A DNA stretch of 64,000 nt, from assembly GCF_009827515.1 (NCBI RefSeq), contig NZ_WTYO01000001.1, forward strand, positions 663,501 through 727,500. Reading direction: 5' to 3'. Below, one piece after another: positions 56,667 through 64,000 of the stretch. The stretch's first letter is position 1. Each line of letters begins with the position of its first letter. Below the pieces are notes generated by a model that was not told the DNA's origin, did no database searches, and saw nothing but the letters and a program-made list of their open reading frames with translations. This stretch comes from Pelagerythrobacter marinus (GTDB lineage Bacteria > Pseudomonadota > Alphaproteobacteria > Sphingomonadales > Sphingomonadaceae). The position numbers were made by a program, and so were the translations under genes.

Positions 56667-57923
56667 TCAGGCGTTTTCGCCGAGGAGGCGCAGCTCCGCC
56701 TCGCGCATGTAGTCGCGCGCGAGCGGCAGGGCGCGGCGGTCGCGGACGAACTGGATCTGGTAATTGCACATGCCCCCGCTTTCGAAGGCCGAAGTGGCCC
56801 CGGCGAGGTAGAAGGTCCACATGCGATAGAAGCGCGCGTCGAACAGGCGCTGGATCTCCTCGCGGTGCGCCTCGCAATTGGCGTACCAGGCGCGCAGCGT
56901 GCGCGCGTAGTGCAGCCGCAGCGTCTCCACGTCGGAGGCGATGAGGCGCACCTTCTCGCTCGCGGCGACCGTTTCGCTCAGCGCGGGGATGTAGCCGCCG
57001 GGGAAGATGTACTTGCGGGTGAAGGCATCGGTGCTGCCCGGGCCGCCCATGCGCCCGATCGTGTGGAGCAGCATGACCCCGTCGTCTGCCAGCATCCGGG
57101 CGCTGGCGCGGAAGAAGGTTTCGAACTGCGGGCGGCCGACGTGTTCGAACATGCCGACCGACACGATCCTGTCGAACCGGTCGCCGCGCTCGGCAAGGTC
57201 GCGGTAATCGACCAGCGCGAACTCGACCCGGTCGGCGACCCCGGCGGCCTCCGCCCGCTCGCGCGCGAGGGCGATCTGTTCCCGGCTGAGCGTGATCCCC
57301 TTCACGCGCACGTCGAAATGCCGCGCGAGGTAGATCGCCATGCCGCCCCAGCCGCACCCGATATCGAGCACGGTCTGCCCGTCGCCGATCGCCAGCTTGG
57401 CCGCGATATGCGCCAGCTTGGCTTCCTGCGCCTCGGCCAGCGTCATGTCTTCGCGCGGCCAGTAGGCGCAGCTGTACTGCATGTGCTCGGCATCGAGCAT
57501 CAGCGCGTAGAGCGCGTTCCCGATGTCATAGTGGTGCGCGACGTTGCGGCGCGAGGAGCGGGCCTGGTTGAACGATTCGACCGCGAAGCCGATCGCGTTG
57601 GCCAGCCGCCGCCCCGGGCTGCCGGCGCGCAAGTCGGCATTGGCTTCCCACGGGGCGTTGGTGCGGATCAGCTGGACCAGCTGCATCACGTCGCCCTGTT
57701 CGATCACCAGGCGCCCGTCCATGAACGCCTCCGCCGCGCCCAGCCGGGGATCGAGCACGATGTCGCGCGCCACGCGCCTATCGGCGAAGCGCACGGTCAC
57801 TTCGGGAAAGCCGGGGGCAGGCTCGCCGAAGCGCGCGCAGCGTCCATCGGCATGGTGCACCGTGAGCCGGCCGGACTTCACCGCCCGGCCGATCGCCTTG
57901 TCGAAGAGCGATGCGGCATTCAT
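56667..57923 (-). CDS. cyclopropane-fatty-acyl-phospholipid synthase family methyltransferase
   Basis: The family adds a methylene (or methyl) from SAM to unsaturated membrane acyl chains. The 418-residue protein has HYDIGN (131-136), the SAM motif VLDIGCGWGG (185-194), KGITLSREQ and a C-terminal YQIQFVRDR. An N-terminal domain of about 115 residues fits Cfa. Other products, such as tuberculostearate-like methylation, are possible. No partner desaturase or oxidoreductase is adjacent. Confidence 0.9.
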   Translation of the reverse strand: MNAASLFDKAIGRAVKSGRLTVHHADGRCARFGEPAPGFPEVTVRFADRRVARDIVLDPRLGAAEAFMDGRLVIEQGDVMQLVQLIRTNAPWEANADLRAGSPGRRLANAIGFAVESFNQARSSRRNVAHHYDIGNALYALMLDAEHMQYSCAYWPREDMTLAEAQEAKLAHIAAKLAIGDGQTVLDIGCGWGGMAIYLARHFDVRVKGITLSREQIALARERAEAAGVADRVEFALVDYRDLAERGDRFDRIVSVGMFEHVGRPQFETFFRASARMLADDGVMLLHTIGRMGGPGSTDAFTRKYIFPGGYIPALSETVAASEKVRLIASDVETLRLHYARTLRAWYANCEAHREEIQRLFDARFYRMWTFYLAGATSAFESGGMCNYQIQFVRDRRALPLARDYMREAELRLLGENA

Positions 57924-57980
57924 CGAGGCCGGGGGATAATGCCCTTCTGCGGGGGAGGGAAGGGGCTTTTCCCGCTGCCT

Positions 57981-58718
57981 TCAGACGCCGGCATACCACT
58001 GGTAGCCGCGATCCTCCCAGTACCCGCCCGCGCCGCCGCCGATCCCATCGAGGCTGGCGACCGCCTCGATCGCGGTCAGGTACTTCGCATGCTTGTAGCC
58101 GAGCTGCCGCTCGACCCGCAGGCGCAGGGGCGCGCCGTTGCGCTCGGGCAGGGGTTCGCCGTTCAGCCGATGGGCGACGATCGTCTGCGGGTGGAAGGCG
58201 TCGATCAGGTCGATGCTCTCGTAATAGGGCGCGCCGCGCAGGCGGTCTGCGCAGCGGAAGACGACGTATTTCGCCTGCGGCAGGAGCTGCGCGGCCGAGA
58301 GGATCAGGCCCAGCTGCGGCCCCGTCCACTCGCCGATCGCGCTCCACCCCTCGACGCAGTCGTGCCGCGTGACCTGGGTGCGCTGGGGCAGGCGGCGGAT
58401 GTTGTCCATGCTCAGCGACAGCGGGTGGCGCACCAGCCCGCGCACGTTCAGCCGCCAGTCGGCGAAGCCGCTCGCCAGCGAAGCGCGATAGGCGTCGGTA
58501 TCGACGGTGAGCGAGCCGTTGCCGCGAAAGCTGGGCGAGATGGCGGCGCGATCGTATTCGGGCGCGAGCGCGGTGCGCGCGGCAAACAGGCGCTGAGCCT
58601 TGCGGTGCCAGTCTTCCGCCGCTGCCAGCGCCCGCGCGCCGGGGCCGCTATCGGCAATGCGCGAGCACCCGGCGACGGCGGCCGCCCCCAGCCCGACGAG
58701 CAGGCTGCGCCGCTTCAT
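57981..58718 (-). CDS. Tat-exported molybdopterin-dependent lipoprotein
   Basis: The 245-residue protein begins MKRRSLLVGLGAAAVAGC, with a twin-arginine motif and a lipobox ending in Cys18. It has the sulfite-oxidase fold core, including Cys121 in RHDCVEGWSAIGEW, the expected molybdenum ligand. It resembles MsrP/YedY but is shorter and a lipoprotein. It overlaps the upstream cytochrome b gene by 4 bases (ATGA), so electrons probably pass between that haem protein and this enzyme. The substrate is unknown. Confidence 0.88.
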   Translation of the reverse strand: MKRRSLLVGLGAAAVAGCSRIADSGPGARALAAAEDWHRKAQRLFAARTALAPEYDRAAISPSFRGNGSLTVDTDAYRASLASGFADWRLNVRGLVRHPLSLSMDNIRRLPQRTQVTRHDCVEGWSAIGEWTGPQLGLILSAAQLLPQAKYVVFRCADRLRGAPYYESIDLIDAFHPQTIVAHRLNGEPLPERNGAPLRLRVERQLGYKHAKYLTAIEAVASLDGIGGGAGGYWEDRGYQWYAGV

Positions 58719-59377
58719 CGCCGGCCCCCCGTGACCATGTCGCGCACCTGGCGCAGGGGCCGCGACAGGAGGACGAGGGCGACGTGAACGACGACGAAGC
58801 CGAACAGCGCCCAGGCCGCGACGAAGTGGATCGAACGGACCGACTGGCGTCCGCCCATGCTCTCGATCATCCAGTGAAGATGCGGCTCCCAGCCCGGGCT
58901 GATCCCCATACCGGTGGCGATCATCAGCGGCAGGAGGATGCCGAACACGATCCCGTAGGCGATTCTCTGCAGGAGGTTGTACCCGCCCCGCCGGTGCCGG
59001 AAATCGAGCCGCAGATGGGCCGCGATATCGGCGCGCAGGGCCGCCCAGCGCCATTCGCGGCGCCCGGTGGCAATGTCGCGGCGGAAATGGCCGTTCGCGA
59101 GCATCGCGATCCAGATGAACAGCAGGCCCAGCGCGAAGGGCCAGGCCGCGAGGATGTGCCAGTCGCGCGCGGCGGCAAGGCTGTAGTGTCCCGGTATCGT
59201 CATCCATCCGGGGAAGCGCGGCACACTGAGCCAGGCATCGCGCGGGTCGAATCCCCAGTCGCCCCAGTAGAGGTGCGGATGGGCGTTCGAGATGTTGAGG
59301 CCCGACATGAACAGCACGACCACGCAGGCGAGGTTGAGCCAGTGCCACAGCCGCGTGGACAGCGCGTGCCGTGTCAC
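58715..59377 (-). CDS. membrane cytochrome b, partner of the molybdoenzyme
   Basis: The 220-residue integral membrane protein has about four or five hydrophobic helices and histidines placed as haem ligands (STRLWHWLNLA with His12, ARDWHILAAWPF, SIHFVAAWALFG, VVVHVALVLL), resembling the b subunit of NiFe hydrogenases and formate dehydrogenases. It starts at GTG 59377 with GAAGGGG upstream. Start and stop overlap both neighbours by 4 bases. It likely links the quinone pool to the molybdoenzyme. Confidence 0.88.
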   Translation of the reverse strand: MTRHALSTRLWHWLNLACVVVLFMSGLNISNAHPHLYWGDWGFDPRDAWLSVPRFPGWMTIPGHYSLAAARDWHILAAWPFALGLLFIWIAMLANGHFRRDIATGRREWRWAALRADIAAHLRLDFRHRRGGYNLLQRIAYGIVFGILLPLMIATGMGISPGWEPHLHWMIESMGGRQSVRSIHFVAAWALFGFVVVHVALVLLSRPLRQVRDMVTGGRR

Positions 59378-60159
59378 GCCGCGGCCCCTTCGCGGGCGAG
59401 GTAGATCACGTCGCGCGGCTGCGACAGCAGGTGCTGTCCGCTATCGACATAGAGCGTTTCGCCGCTCGCCAGCCAGCCCTGGGCCAGCCACAGGCAGGCG
59501 CCGGCGATCTCGTCCGCCCCGGTCTTGCGCCGCAGCAGGTTGAGCCGGTGCGAAACCTCGGTTTCCGCTTCGCTCTGGTCGTGGCTGGCCAGGATCGCGC
59601 CCGGGGCCAGGGCATAGACGCGGTCTTCCGCCCGCGCCGCGCCCATGGCCAGCATCGGCACGGTGGCCGCGGCGGCGTGCTTGCTCATCGTGTAGCTGAA
59701 GAAATCGGGGTTGGGATTGGCCAGCTTCTGGTCGGTCACCTGGATCACGCGCCGGCCGGTTCTGCCGCGCGCGCGGGCGAGGAAGGCCTGTGCCATGCGC
59801 GCCGGCGCAAGCGCATTGACCCGCATCGCCCCGGTCCAGGTGGCGGGATCGAGGGCGGACGCCTCGTCGCGCTGGAATACGGAGGCAGAGTTTACCAGTA
59901 CGCGCCAGTCGGGCAGGCGCTCCGCCAGTCCGGCGATCATGGCCGCCGCCGCCGCGTGGTCGGACAGATCGCAGGCGACCGTCTCGGCCGAGGGGAGGGT
60001 GGCGGCCAGCTCCTCCGCCGCCCGGGCCGAGCGGTGATAGTGGATGACGACGTGCCACCCGTCTTCGCCGAAGGCGCGGGCGATCCGCGCGCCGATGCGC
60101 CTGGCGGCGCCGGTGATCAGGGCGGCGGGGCGGTCGGGCCTCTGGTCGTGCTCGCTCAT
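59374..60159 (-). CDS. PTR1/FolM-like short-chain dehydrogenase
   Basis: The 261-residue SDR has TGAARRIG (16-23) for NADPH and, in place of the usual Ser-Tyr-Lys, Asp143, Tyr156 and Lys160. The 13-and-4 spacing and the aspartate match pteridine reductase 1 (Asp181/Tyr194/Lys198) and FolM-type dihydrofolate reductases. Pteridine or dihydrofolate reduction is therefore the best guess. It overlaps the cytochrome b gene by 4 bases, a link with a pterin-cofactor enzyme that could be functional. Confidence 0.85.
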   Translation of the reverse strand: MSEHDQRPDRPAALITGAARRIGARIARAFGEDGWHVVIHYHRSARAAEELAATLPSAETVACDLSDHAAAAAMIAGLAERLPDWRVLVNSASVFQRDEASALDPATWTGAMRVNALAPARMAQAFLARARGRTGRRVIQVTDQKLANPNPDFFSYTMSKHAAAATVPMLAMGAARAEDRVYALAPGAILASHDQSEAETEVSHRLNLLRRKTGADEIAGACLWLAQGWLASGETLYVDSGQHLLSQPRDVIYLAREGAAA

Positions 60160-60198
60160 CGCGCCCGTTCAAGCACATGAGGCGGCGCGGGCAAAGCG

Positions 60199-60236
60199 AA
60201 AGGCGCGCCGCCCGGGGGCGGGCGACGCGCCTTTTT
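60199..60236. terminator. terminator between the glycine-zipper and SDR genes
   Basis: AAAGGCGCG (60199-60207) pairs with CGCGCCTTT (60226-60234), with an inner CGCCCG/CGGGCG stem. A residues on the left and T residues on the right make it bidirectional; it would end the glycine-zipper transcript on the minus strand. Confidence 0.75.
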
Positions 60237-60260
60237 CGCGCAACCTCTCGCGCGATCAGC

Positions 60261-60680
60261 CTAGCGGCATTTCAGCGTGCCGCGATCGATCTCGCGCCCC
60301 ACGACCGCGCCGATCGCGCCGCCCAGGATCGCGCCGAGCGTGCGGTCGCCGCCGTTGCCGGCGATCTCGTGACCGGCCAGCGCGCCGACGCCGGCGCCGA
60401 TGACAAGCCCGGTCGTGCCGTTGTCGCGCTTGCAATAGTAACGCCCGTCGCGGCCGCGCCACATGCGCGAATTGCGCGTGATCCGGCGCGGTTCGCGATA
60501 GCGGCCGCGGCGGTCGTAACGATCGTGGTCGCGCCAGCGGTCGCGGTCATAGGCGGTCGAAACGTCGAGGAAGGCGGCCGTTCCGGCCTGCGTCGGCGCG
60601 GGCAGTTCGGCGGCCGTCGCGGGGGCGGCACCGGCCGAAAGGCCGATCGCGGCGGCAGCAAAGAGGGTCTTCTTCAACAT
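60261..60680 (-). CDS. exported glycine-zipper (2TM) protein
   Basis: ATG 60680 has AAGGAG 8 bases upstream and begins a signal peptide (MLKKTLFAAAAIGLSAGAAP). A basic Arg/Tyr/Asp-rich middle leads to a glycine zipper (TGLVIGAGVGALAGHEIAG and TLGAILGGAIGAVVGREID). The layout is that of 17-kDa-antigen-like outer-membrane proteins, but no lipobox is present. The protein is 139 residues long. Its charged middle and hydrophobic Gly/Ala tail resemble the pair at 25.4-26.9 kb only loosely. Confidence 0.8.
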   Translation of the reverse strand: MLKKTLFAAAAIGLSAGAAPATAAELPAPTQAGTAAFLDVSTAYDRDRWRDHDRYDRRGRYREPRRITRNSRMWRGRDGRYYCKRDNGTTGLVIGAGVGALAGHEIAGNGGDRTLGAILGGAIGAVVGREIDRGTLKCR

Positions 60681-60833
60681 CGTTCGTTCTCCTTCGCAGC
60701 ACGGGGCAGGTCGTGGGTTCAACGCCGATGTCTCGTTCAGCGATCCACAACGCTGGATGAACGAACGGGCCCGGGCGGGACAATGCGACCGGCCGTGCGC
60801 GACAGGCGGCGAACGGCCGACCGAGAGGGTGCA

Positions 60834-61430
60834 TCACAGCTCCGCGATCGCCGCCTTGGCGTCTTCGATCGCCTGGGCGCGCACGTCCGGCCCGAAACCG
60901 GTCTTCTCGGCCCGGATGAACTCGACATCGGGCAGGCCGATGAAGGCGAAGAAATCGCGCAAGTAGGAATCCTGGTGCTCGGCCGGGCCGCCCATCTCGT
61001 AGGCACCGCCGCGCGCCGAGGCGACGATCACCCGCCGGCCGCCGGCGAGCCCCTTGGGCGCGCCGTCCTCGTAAGCGAACGTGACGCGGGGCACGCCCAG
61101 CCGGTCGATCCACGACTTGAGCTGGCTGGGGATGGTGAAATTGTACATCGGCGCCCCCACGATCACGATGTCCGAGGCGAGAAATTCGTCGAGCACCGCG
61201 CGTTCGGCGGGAAAGGCTTCCGCCATGGCCGCATCGTGCGCTTCGGGCGGCTGGCGGATCGCGCCGGTGCGCGCTTCGTCGATATGGGGCAGCGGATCGG
61301 CGACGAGATCGCGCTCGATCACCGTTGCCTCGGGATGGGCGGCCCTGAAATGGTCGAGGATCGCCTGGGTCAGCTCGCGGCTGACGGAGCTTTCGCCGGT
61401 GGAGGCGCTGTCGATACGGAGGATCTGCAT
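60834..61430 (-). CDS. azoR: FMN-dependent NADH-azoreductase / quinone reductase
   Basis: The 198-residue flavodoxin-like enzyme shows [33 protein letters not shown] and [11 protein letters not shown], typical of AzoR. The family performs two-electron reduction of quinones and azo compounds and protects from thiol-reactive electrophiles. AGGAAA precedes the ATG. It is divergent from an HxlR-type regulator with a 41-base gap, the usual arrangement for quinone-sensing control. Confidence 0.93.
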   Translation of the reverse strand: MQILRIDSASTGESSVSRELTQAILDHFRAAHPEATVIERDLVADPLPHIDEARTGAIRQPPEAHDAAMAEAFPAERAVLDEFLASDIVIVGAPMYNFTIPSQLKSWIDRLGVPRVTFAYEDGAPKGLAGGRRVIVASARGGAYEMGGPAEHQDSYLRDFFAFIGLPDVEFIRAEKTGFGPDVRAQAIEDAKAAIAEL

Positions 61431-61455
61431 GGTTATGGATTTCCTGGTTACGGAT
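61430..61455. promoter_or_regulatory. direct repeats between azoR and the HxlR regulator
   Basis: TGGTTATGGAT (61430-61440) and TGGTTACGGAT (61445-61455) match at 10 of 11 positions and start 15 bases apart. The intergenic space is so short that both promoters must overlap them, making them the likely HxlR operator. Confidence 0.5.
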
Positions 61456-61471
61456 GATAACTAGGGGGCAT

Positions 61472-61897
61472 ATGGATACTGCCGCACCGCTGCCGCAAGA
61501 AGGCACATTGCCGTCATCAGGGCACACCGATGTGCCTGCCGGGGCCTCGATCGCCGCCGACTGCCCGGCGGTGAACGACGTCCTCGCCCGCGTTGGGGAC
61601 AAGTGGTCGATGCAGGTCGTGATGACACTGGCCGACGGGCCGGTCCGCTTCAACGCGCTGCGCCGGGCGATCGACGGGATTTCCCAGCGCATGCTGACCC
61701 GCACCTTGCGCGCGCTCGAGCGCGACGGGCTGGTGGTGCGCGCGGTGACCCCCAGCGTGCCGCCGCGGGTGGACTATTCGCTCACCGAACTGGGCCGGTC
61801 GCTGCGCGAGCCGGTGCGGGCGCTCGGTGCCTGGGCGATCGCCCACCGCGCGGCAATCGAGGCGGCGCGCGCGGACTTCGACCGGCGCGAGGCCTGA
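61472..61897 (+). CDS. HxlR-family transcriptional regulator, putative redox sensor
   Basis: ATG 61472 is next to a GGGGG run; ATG 61454 is an alternative without RBS. The 141-residue product has a winged helix ([20 protein letters not shown]). Cys31 just before the helical start ([11 protein letters not shown]) corresponds in position to the sensing cysteine of YodB-type regulators, which respond to quinones and diamide. The divergent azoR gene is the probable target. The 30-residue N-terminal extension is unusual. Confidence 0.88.
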   Translation: MDTAAPLPQEGTLPSSGHTDVPAGASIAADCPAVNDVLARVGDKWSMQVVMTLADGPVRFNALRRAIDGISQRMLTRTLRALERDGLVVRAVTPSVPPRVDYSLTELGRSLREPVRALGAWAIAHRAAIEAARADFDRREA

Positions 61898-61902
61898 AGC
61901 GG

Positions 61903-62541
61903 TCAGTCCGCGGGCACGCGGCGCACGCGCTCGATCGTGACCGGGGGGCTGAGCATCTGCCCTTTCAGCCACCCTTCGCCCTTGTCGGGATCGGTCGGCG
62001 CGGCGTGGATCGCCTCGACCACGTCCATCCCTTCGACCACGCGGCCGAAGGCGGCATAGCCGGCCCTCAGATCGGGGTCTTCGGAAGACGGGTCGGCGTC
62101 CATGCCCGGCTGTTCCTGCAGCATGATCGAGAAGTCGCCGGTTGCCGTGCCCGGCGCATTGCGCGCCATCGACAGCGCGCCGCGCACATGGGCGATCCCG
62201 GTCTCGCTGGTCGTCTCGTGCGCGATCGGGGGCAGGACCCGCTCCGGATCGTGCTGCGTGCCCGCCTGGATCAGCCCGTTCGGCTGATCGCCCCATTCGA
62301 GCGGCATGGCGCGATAGAACGCCGTGCCGTCGAACCGCCCCTCGTCGACGTAGCGCAGGAAATTGGCCGCGGTCACCGGCGCGCGCTCGACCTCGATCTC
62401 GGCGGTGATGTCGCCGAGCTCGGTCTCGATCACGACGCGGGCGGTTTCGTGCTCCTCGGCCGGGGCAGGTGCGGGGGCGTCCTGCGCGGCGGCGGCGGTG
62501 AGCGCGAAAGGGGCGGCAAGAAGGGCGAATCGCTTGAACAT
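61903..62541 (-). CDS. exported cyclophilin-type peptidyl-prolyl isomerase
   Basis: ATG 62541 is preferred over 62550 because AGGA is well spaced from it. The 212-residue protein has a signal peptide (MFKRFALLAAPFALTAAAAQ) and a cyclophilin domain (ARVVIETELGDITAEIE, TAANFLRYVDEGRFDGTAFY, ALSMARNAPGTATGDFSIM). The family catalyses proline isomerisation in folding periplasmic proteins. It converges with the HxlR gene, only 5 bases between stops. Confidence 0.9.
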   Translation of the reverse strand: MFKRFALLAAPFALTAAAAQDAPAPAPAEEHETARVVIETELGDITAEIEVERAPVTAANFLRYVDEGRFDGTAFYRAMPLEWGDQPNGLIQAGTQHDPERVLPPIAHETTSETGIAHVRGALSMARNAPGTATGDFSIMLQEQPGMDADPSSEDPDLRAGYAAFGRVVEGMDVVEAIHAAPTDPDKGEGWLKGQMLSPPVTIERVRRVPAD

Positions 62542-62600
62542 GCGGGACATCCTAGCCAGCGTGGCCCGCCGGTCCCAGACGTCTCGCCGTGCCGGTGCCC

Positions 62601-63755
62601 TCAGGCGCCGCGGCGGCGAAGCATGGTGCGGTCGAGTTGCTCGGTCCCGGTCACGCCCATCAGGCGCATCCCCCGCTCGATCTCGTCGCGCAGCAGCGCC
62701 AGCGCGCGCTCGACCCCCGGCTGGCCGGCGGCGGCGAGGGCATAGAGGTAGAGGCGCCCGCCCGCAGCGGCGCTCGCCCCGGTGGCGAGCGCTTTCAGGA
62801 CGTGGGTGCCCCGGCGCACCCCGCCGTCGCAGATGATCTCGATCTCGCCGCCGACCGCATCGACGATCTCGGCCAGCTGGTCGAACGGGGCGCGGCTCCC
62901 GTCGAGCTGGCGGCCGCCGTGGTTGGAGACCATGATCGCGTCGGCCCCGATCTCCACCGCGCGGCGCGCATCGGCCGCGCTCATCACGCCCTTGAGGCAG
63001 AAGGTGCCGCCCCAGTCCTGGCGGATGCGGGCGGCGGTGTCCCAGTCCATCGCCGTGTCGAGCATGGTGTTGAAATACTCGGCGATGCTCACCGCCTTGC
63101 CGGTCCCTTCGCGCACGTGGGTGTCGAGGTTGGGGAGGCGGAATTCCTCGCGCAGCAGGTAGTCGAGCGTCCAGCGCGGCCGCGTGGCGTAGGACCAGAG
63201 CGCCGCGGGCGTGAAGCGGGGCGGGGTGGTGAACCCGCTGCGCTGGCAGCGCTCGCGCTTGCCCGAAACGATCGTGTCGACGGTCAGCGCGAGGGCGTCG
63301 AACCGCGCGGCCCGGCACCGCTCGATCATCGACGCGTTCAGCCCCGCGTCCTTGTGGACGTAGAGCTGGAACATCTTGGGCGCGGATACGAGCGCGGCGA
63401 TCTCCTCTATGCTCACCGTCGCGAGGCTGGAGATGCCGAACCACAGGCCGAAGCGTTCGGCCGCGCGGGCGACGGCGCGCTCCCCCTGCCAGTGAAAGAC
63501 GCGCTGGAGCGCGGTCGGGCTGAGTATCAGGGGCAGGGCGCTGTGCCGCCCCATGATCGTGCAGCCGGTGTCGATCCGCGCAACCCCGGCCAGGACGTTG
63601 GGTACAAGGTCCACCTCGTCGAACGCCGCCGTGTTGCGCGCCTTGGTCACCTCGTCGTCGGCCGCGCCGTCGATATAGTCGAAGACCGGCCAGGGCAGGC
63701 GCTTCCGCGCCAGCAGGCGCATGTCCGCGATGTTGTGGCAGTCCGACAAACGCAT
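62601..63755 (-). CDS. FMN-dependent alpha-hydroxy-acid dehydrogenase (LldD-like)
   Basis: The 384-residue TIM-barrel enzyme has FDYIDGAADDE near the N terminus, Lys255 (CLKGV) and the catalytic His279/Arg282 pair (SNHGGRQLDG). The family oxidises L-lactate, glycolate or mandelate with FMN. L-lactate dehydrogenase is the likeliest function, but the substrate loop cannot be read with certainty. It lies 59 bases upstream of the cyclophilin on the same strand, without a clear functional tie. Confidence 0.9.
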   Translation of the reverse strand: MRLSDCHNIADMRLLARKRLPWPVFDYIDGAADDEVTKARNTAAFDEVDLVPNVLAGVARIDTGCTIMGRHSALPLILSPTALQRVFHWQGERAVARAAERFGLWFGISSLATVSIEEIAALVSAPKMFQLYVHKDAGLNASMIERCRAARFDALALTVDTIVSGKRERCQRSGFTTPPRFTPAALWSYATRPRWTLDYLLREEFRLPNLDTHVREGTGKAVSIAEYFNTMLDTAMDWDTAARIRQDWGGTFCLKGVMSAADARRAVEIGADAIMVSNHGGRQLDGSRAPFDQLAEIVDAVGGEIEIICDGGVRRGTHVLKALATGASAAAGGRLYLYALAAAGQPGVERALALLRDEIERGMRLMGVTGTEQLDRTMLRRRGA

Positions 63756-63811
63756 GACCGGGCTCTACCAGCGCCGTGGGGCTGCGCCAATCGGTTCATC
63801 CAGGCTTAATG

Positions 63812-63847
63812 TTTACAGGCGTAGTCGAATTGCCTACAGATGTAGGC
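63812..63847 (+). promoter_or_regulatory. promoter with two BlaI-type operator boxes
   Basis: TACAGGCGTA (63814-63823) and TACAGATGTA (63835-63844) match the TACANNTGTA box of BlaI/MecI repressors, the first with one mismatch. They start 21 bases apart, two helical turns. The second is extended to a 7-bp palindrome (63832-63847). TTTACA (63812-63817) and TACAGA (63835-63840), 17 bases apart, make a promoter overlapped by both boxes. Confidence 0.75.
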
Positions 63848-63859
63848 GAGGAGGCAGCG

Positions 63860-64000
63860 ATGGCCAGGCCAGACGACGAGAGACCCGATCGCATCAGCGA
63901 AGCCGAACACGCGGTGATGGAAGTGCTTTGGGCGCGCAGCCCGCAGACCGCGGCCGAAGTCTGCGCCGCCGTGTGCGAAGAGCGCGACTGGAGCCTGCCG
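63860..64000 (+). CDS. BlaI/MecI-type transcriptional repressor, 5' part
   Basis: The frame runs off the window after 47 codons. GAGGAG precedes the ATG. RISEAEHAVMEVLWARSPQT and AAEVCAAVCEERDWSLP match the N-terminal winged helix of BlaI/CopY-type repressors. Two operator boxes directly upstream point to autoregulation. A BlaR1/M56-type sensor peptidase would be expected next, outside the window. Confidence 0.88.
   Translation, partial: MARPDDERPDRISEAEHAVMEVLWARSPQTAAEVCAAVCEERDWSLP

Noticed and set aside
54702-58787. A 1361-codon open frame on the plus strand
   Set aside because: It lies opposite argG and the methyltransferase and continues through an intergenic gap only because stop codons are rare at this GC content. 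No RBS or known domain.

Overview
The window is one continuous stretch of high-GC DNA with the gene order and sequence style of an alphaproteobacterium, most likely Sphingomonadales (Erythrobacteraceae or a relative). The indications are str, S10, spc and alpha ribosomal clusters in one direction with adk after secY; an alphaproteobacterial SOS box (GAAC-N7-GAAC) before uvrA; TonB-receptor and small secreted proteins of sphingomonad type; and a linked mdh-sucD-sucA-sucB-lpd operon. The genus is inference; no rRNA or tRNA gene was seen.

Layout. 1-422: 3' end of dapA. 847-21563: translation and transcription block, rpsL-rpsG-fusA-tuf, then rpsJ to rpmD, rplO-secY-adk, a secreted SRPBCC protein, and rpsM-rpsK-rpoA-rplQ, closed by a good terminator at 21589-21618. 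21666-26853 (+): secreted serine hydrolase, prolyl oligopeptidase, and two tandem paralogous secreted basic proteins. 26875-41270 (-): TRIC-type channel, amidase, the TCA operon (read leftwards mdh, a frameshifted small gene, sucD, sucA, sucB, an NTF2-like gene, lpdA), a GGDEF-EAL protein, a small conserved protein and a SleB-type wall hydrolase. 41470-43664 (+): cobalamin riboswitch and BtuB-type receptor. 43883-46776 (-): M3 peptidase lipoprotein and ThpR. 46958-49897 (+): uvrA with a LexA box. 50023-52258 (-): a low-GC two-gene island with an Mrr-like nuclease domain. 52627-64000: an HTH protein, RlpA, argG, a CFA-synthase-like enzyme, a three-gene operon (PTR1/FolM-like reductase, cytochrome b, Tat-exported molybdopterin lipoprotein), a glycine-zipper protein, a divergent azoR/HxlR pair, a cyclophilin, an FMN-dependent 2-hydroxy-acid dehydrogenase, and the start of a BlaI-type repressor with two operators.

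How it works together. The first third is the growth-rate core: ribosomal proteins, elongation factors, SecY, adenylate kinase and RNA polymerase alpha. It is broken by several structured intergenic leaders rather than being one tight transcript. The TCA operon carries E1, E2 and E3 of 2-oxoglutarate dehydrogenase plus malate dehydrogenase and the alpha subunit of succinyl-CoA synthetase. The beta subunit (sucC) is absent from its usual place, which holds a frameshifted low-GC gene. Regulation can be read directly at five points: a B12 riboswitch on btuB, a LexA box on uvrA, paired BlaI boxes on the last gene, direct repeats between azoR and hxlR, and a cluster of TTGCAA motifs upstream of mdh.

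The best candidate for an undescribed system is the 50-52 kb island: two overlapping genes of foreign base composition, the second with an Mrr-like PD-(D/E)XK core joined to about 390 residues of unassigned, probably helical protein.
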